Made by a program: the position numbers and the translations under genes. The notes under the pieces were generated by a model that had not been told where the DNA came from, made no database searches, and saw only the letters and a program-made list of their open reading frames with translations. Of a stretch of DNA of 5,415 bases, positions 5,002 to 5,415 are shown one piece after another (the stretch's first letter is position 1; each line of letters opens with the position of its first letter). Source of the DNA: DASVDK01 sp036381125 [NCBI: Thermodesulfobacteriota bacterium] (GTDB lineage Bacteria; DASVDK01); contig DASVDK010000189.1 in the NCBI GenBank assembly GCA_036381125.1, positions 1 through 5,415 on the forward strand. Direction: 5' to 3'.

Positions 5002-5027
5002 TCCCACGGGGTCATCCCACGGGGTCA
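5002..5027. repeat. Perfect tandem repeat, 2 x 13 bp (TCCCACGGGGTCA)
   Basis: TCCCACGGGGTCA occurs at 5002-5014 and again, without a gap or mismatch, at 5015-5027. The second copy continues into GGTCTTTCCATTTTCC, a less GC-rich stretch. The composite GGGGTCAGGTCTT resembles, from memory, a short sequence scattered in high-GC environmental genomes, sometimes near RAYT/Y1 transposases. That link is unverified. Confidence 0.75.
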
Positions 5028-5078
5028 GGTCTTTCCATTTTCCACGCCGCTCCGCCCGGCCCGCCGCGTCCCGGTGTC

Positions 5079-5090
5079 CGCCGGCCGGCG
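5079..5090. repeat. 12-bp perfect palindrome CGCCGGCCGGCG
   Basis: The sequence is self-complementary over 12 bp. In such GC-rich DNA this alone is weak evidence, but it is the first of four inverted repeats packed into about 120 bp. Confidence 0.5.
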
Positions 5091-5096
5091 TGTCTC

Positions 5097-5117
5097 GGCC
5101 GGTCTCGTCGACCGGCC
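5097..5117. repeat. Inverted repeat, 8-bp arms, 5-nt loop
   Basis: GGCCGGTC (5097-5104) and GACCGGCC (5110-5117) pair perfectly around the loop TCGTC. It would form a compact hairpin in RNA or single-stranded DNA from either strand. It is the second element of the right-end hairpin series. Confidence 0.55.
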
Positions 5118-5133
5118 CCTGCCGCCAGCCACT

Positions 5134-5176
5134 GGCGCCCGTGACGAACCGACGGCGCCGGGCGTCACGTGGCGCC
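5134..5176. repeat. Inverted repeat, 13-bp arms with one bulged base
   Basis: The left arm GGCGCC+CGTGACG (5134-5146) pairs with the right arm CGTCACG+T+GGCGCC (5163-5176), leaving T5170 unpaired and a 16-nt loop that itself contains GGCGCC. All 13 pairs are Watson-Crick. A stem this long with a single bulge is typical of structured RNA or REP-like single-stranded DNA hairpins. It ends 1 bp before the 24-bp palindrome. Confidence 0.6.
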
Positions 5177-5177
5177 G

Positions 5178-5201
5178 CCAACTCGGTTCGAACCGAGTTG
5201 G
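5178..5201. repeat. 24-bp perfect palindrome (half-site CCAACTCGGTTC)
   Basis: CCAACTCGGTTC (5178-5189) is followed directly by its exact reverse complement (5190-5201), with no mismatch and no spacer. The centre is TTCGAA. It is less GC-rich than its surroundings, so base composition does not explain it. It could be an operator for a dimeric regulator, a cruciform or single-stranded DNA hairpin, or the closing stem of a structured RNA. No T-run follows on either strand, so an intrinsic terminator is unlikely. It is not a tRNA T-arm: no other tRNA parts are present. Confidence 0.85.
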
Positions 5202-5415
5202 GCGCGCGCCGCGGCGGCCGCGTCGTTGAAGAACTCGAAGAATTCTCTTGACAGCCCGCGACGACGAGGCGGCGGCGTGGCGCGGAGGCCGCGTGGACAG
5301 GCTCCGTACGGCCGGCCATCGCCCGCCGGGCGCGACTTCGAGGCTCGAGGGCCGCGTCGAGGTGGTCGGAGACTCGCGCGTCGCACGGGGGCGCACCGGG
5401 AGCCTGCCGAAACCC

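Larger units (their letters stand above)
4931..5415. other. Right-end non-coding stretch rich in repeats and hairpins
   Basis: 485 bp with no gene I can support. Open frames crossing it translate to Arg/Pro/Gly/Ala-rich sequence with no motif. Next to the DUF1697 start is a plain GC-rich leader. A tandem repeat and GGGGTCAGG motif follow (5002-5045), then a series of inverted repeats (5079-5201). After that come a less GC-rich patch at 5223-5252, with GAAGAACTC and GAAGAATTC in tandem and a lone TTGACA, and GC-rich sequence to the window edge. A gene starting beyond the right edge cannot be excluded. Confidence 0.55.

Noticed and set aside
4974-5015. Minus-strand 13-codon frame starting MTPWDSALRHSLL
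   Set aside because: It arises from the tandem repeat, is very short, and has no clear ribosome-binding site.
5183-5198. tRNA T-arm suggested by GGTTCGAACC
   Set aside because: No acceptor, D-arm or anticodon arm could be placed around it on either strand; the palindrome explains the match.
5175-5208. Integron attC site suggested by GTTGGGC next to the palindrome
   Set aside because: GTTGGGC fits GTTRRRY, but the partner RYYYAAC box is not properly formed and the spacing is far too short for an attC site. No integrase gene is present.
5165-5386. Minus-strand 73-codon frame containing SREFFEFFNDAAAAARAQ
   Set aside because: The short FFEFFND stretch looks protein-like, but the first half is Arg/Pro-rich and the end runs through the perfect palindrome. 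There is no ribosome-binding site or recognised family. It could be the tail of a decayed gene, but support is insufficient.
1-5415. CRISPR array, toxin-antitoxin or phage-defence operon
   Set aside because: No regularly spaced repeats with spacers and no nuclease, antitoxin or defence-family motifs were found. The only mobile-type protein is the RAYT-like transposase.

Overview
This is a 5.4-kb piece of a very GC-rich (about 70% by eye) bacterial chromosome. The genes present suggest a Gram-negative, free-living soil or subsurface bacterium: UppP, a PilZ domain of the type first described in Myxococcus, a secreted FecR-type protein, and a REP-associated tyrosine transposase. Candidatus Rokubacteria/Methylomirabilota or a high-GC deltaproteobacterial lineage such as Myxococcota would fit. 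That placement is inference from composition and gene style; there is no rRNA or other marker here.

Left half (1-2078), all on the minus strand. Five genes read leftwards: a small coiled-coil plus transmembrane protein (2078-1773), a PilZ c-di-GMP receptor-like protein (1747-1376), a tiny TM2-like membrane protein (1374-1135), thiD (1083-271) and the first 60 codons of uppP (180 to the window edge). The first three are tightly packed, with gaps of 25 and 1 bp, and probably share a transcript. thiD may be read with them. uppP has a 90-bp leader with its own weak promoter candidate. The cluster mixes signalling and envelope functions with one orphan thiamine gene.

Middle (2193-3437), plus strand. 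Divergently transcribed from a 114-bp intergenic region is an exported FecR-domain protein. It carries an aromatic (Trp/Tyr/Gly) module resembling DUF6600 and ends in a low-complexity Pro/Val/Arg tail.

Right half (3444-5415). A RAYT-type HUH transposase (minus strand) converges on the fecR-like gene with only 6 bp between the stops, and a GC-rich hairpin sits at the junction. Its upstream region is less GC-rich and holds a plausible promoter, a possible insertion-sequence scar and a 28-codon ORF with a good ribosome-binding site. A DUF1697 gene (minus strand) follows; compared with the remembered family pattern it lacks about 20 residues in its second half.

The last 485 bp hold no convincing gene. 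They contain a perfect tandem 13-bp repeat fused to a GGGGTCAGGTCTT-type motif, then a run of inverted repeats ending in a perfect 24-bp palindrome. This structured non-coding stretch is the least explained part of the window. It could be a REP/BIME-like element served by the transposase, an operator, or a structured RNA.
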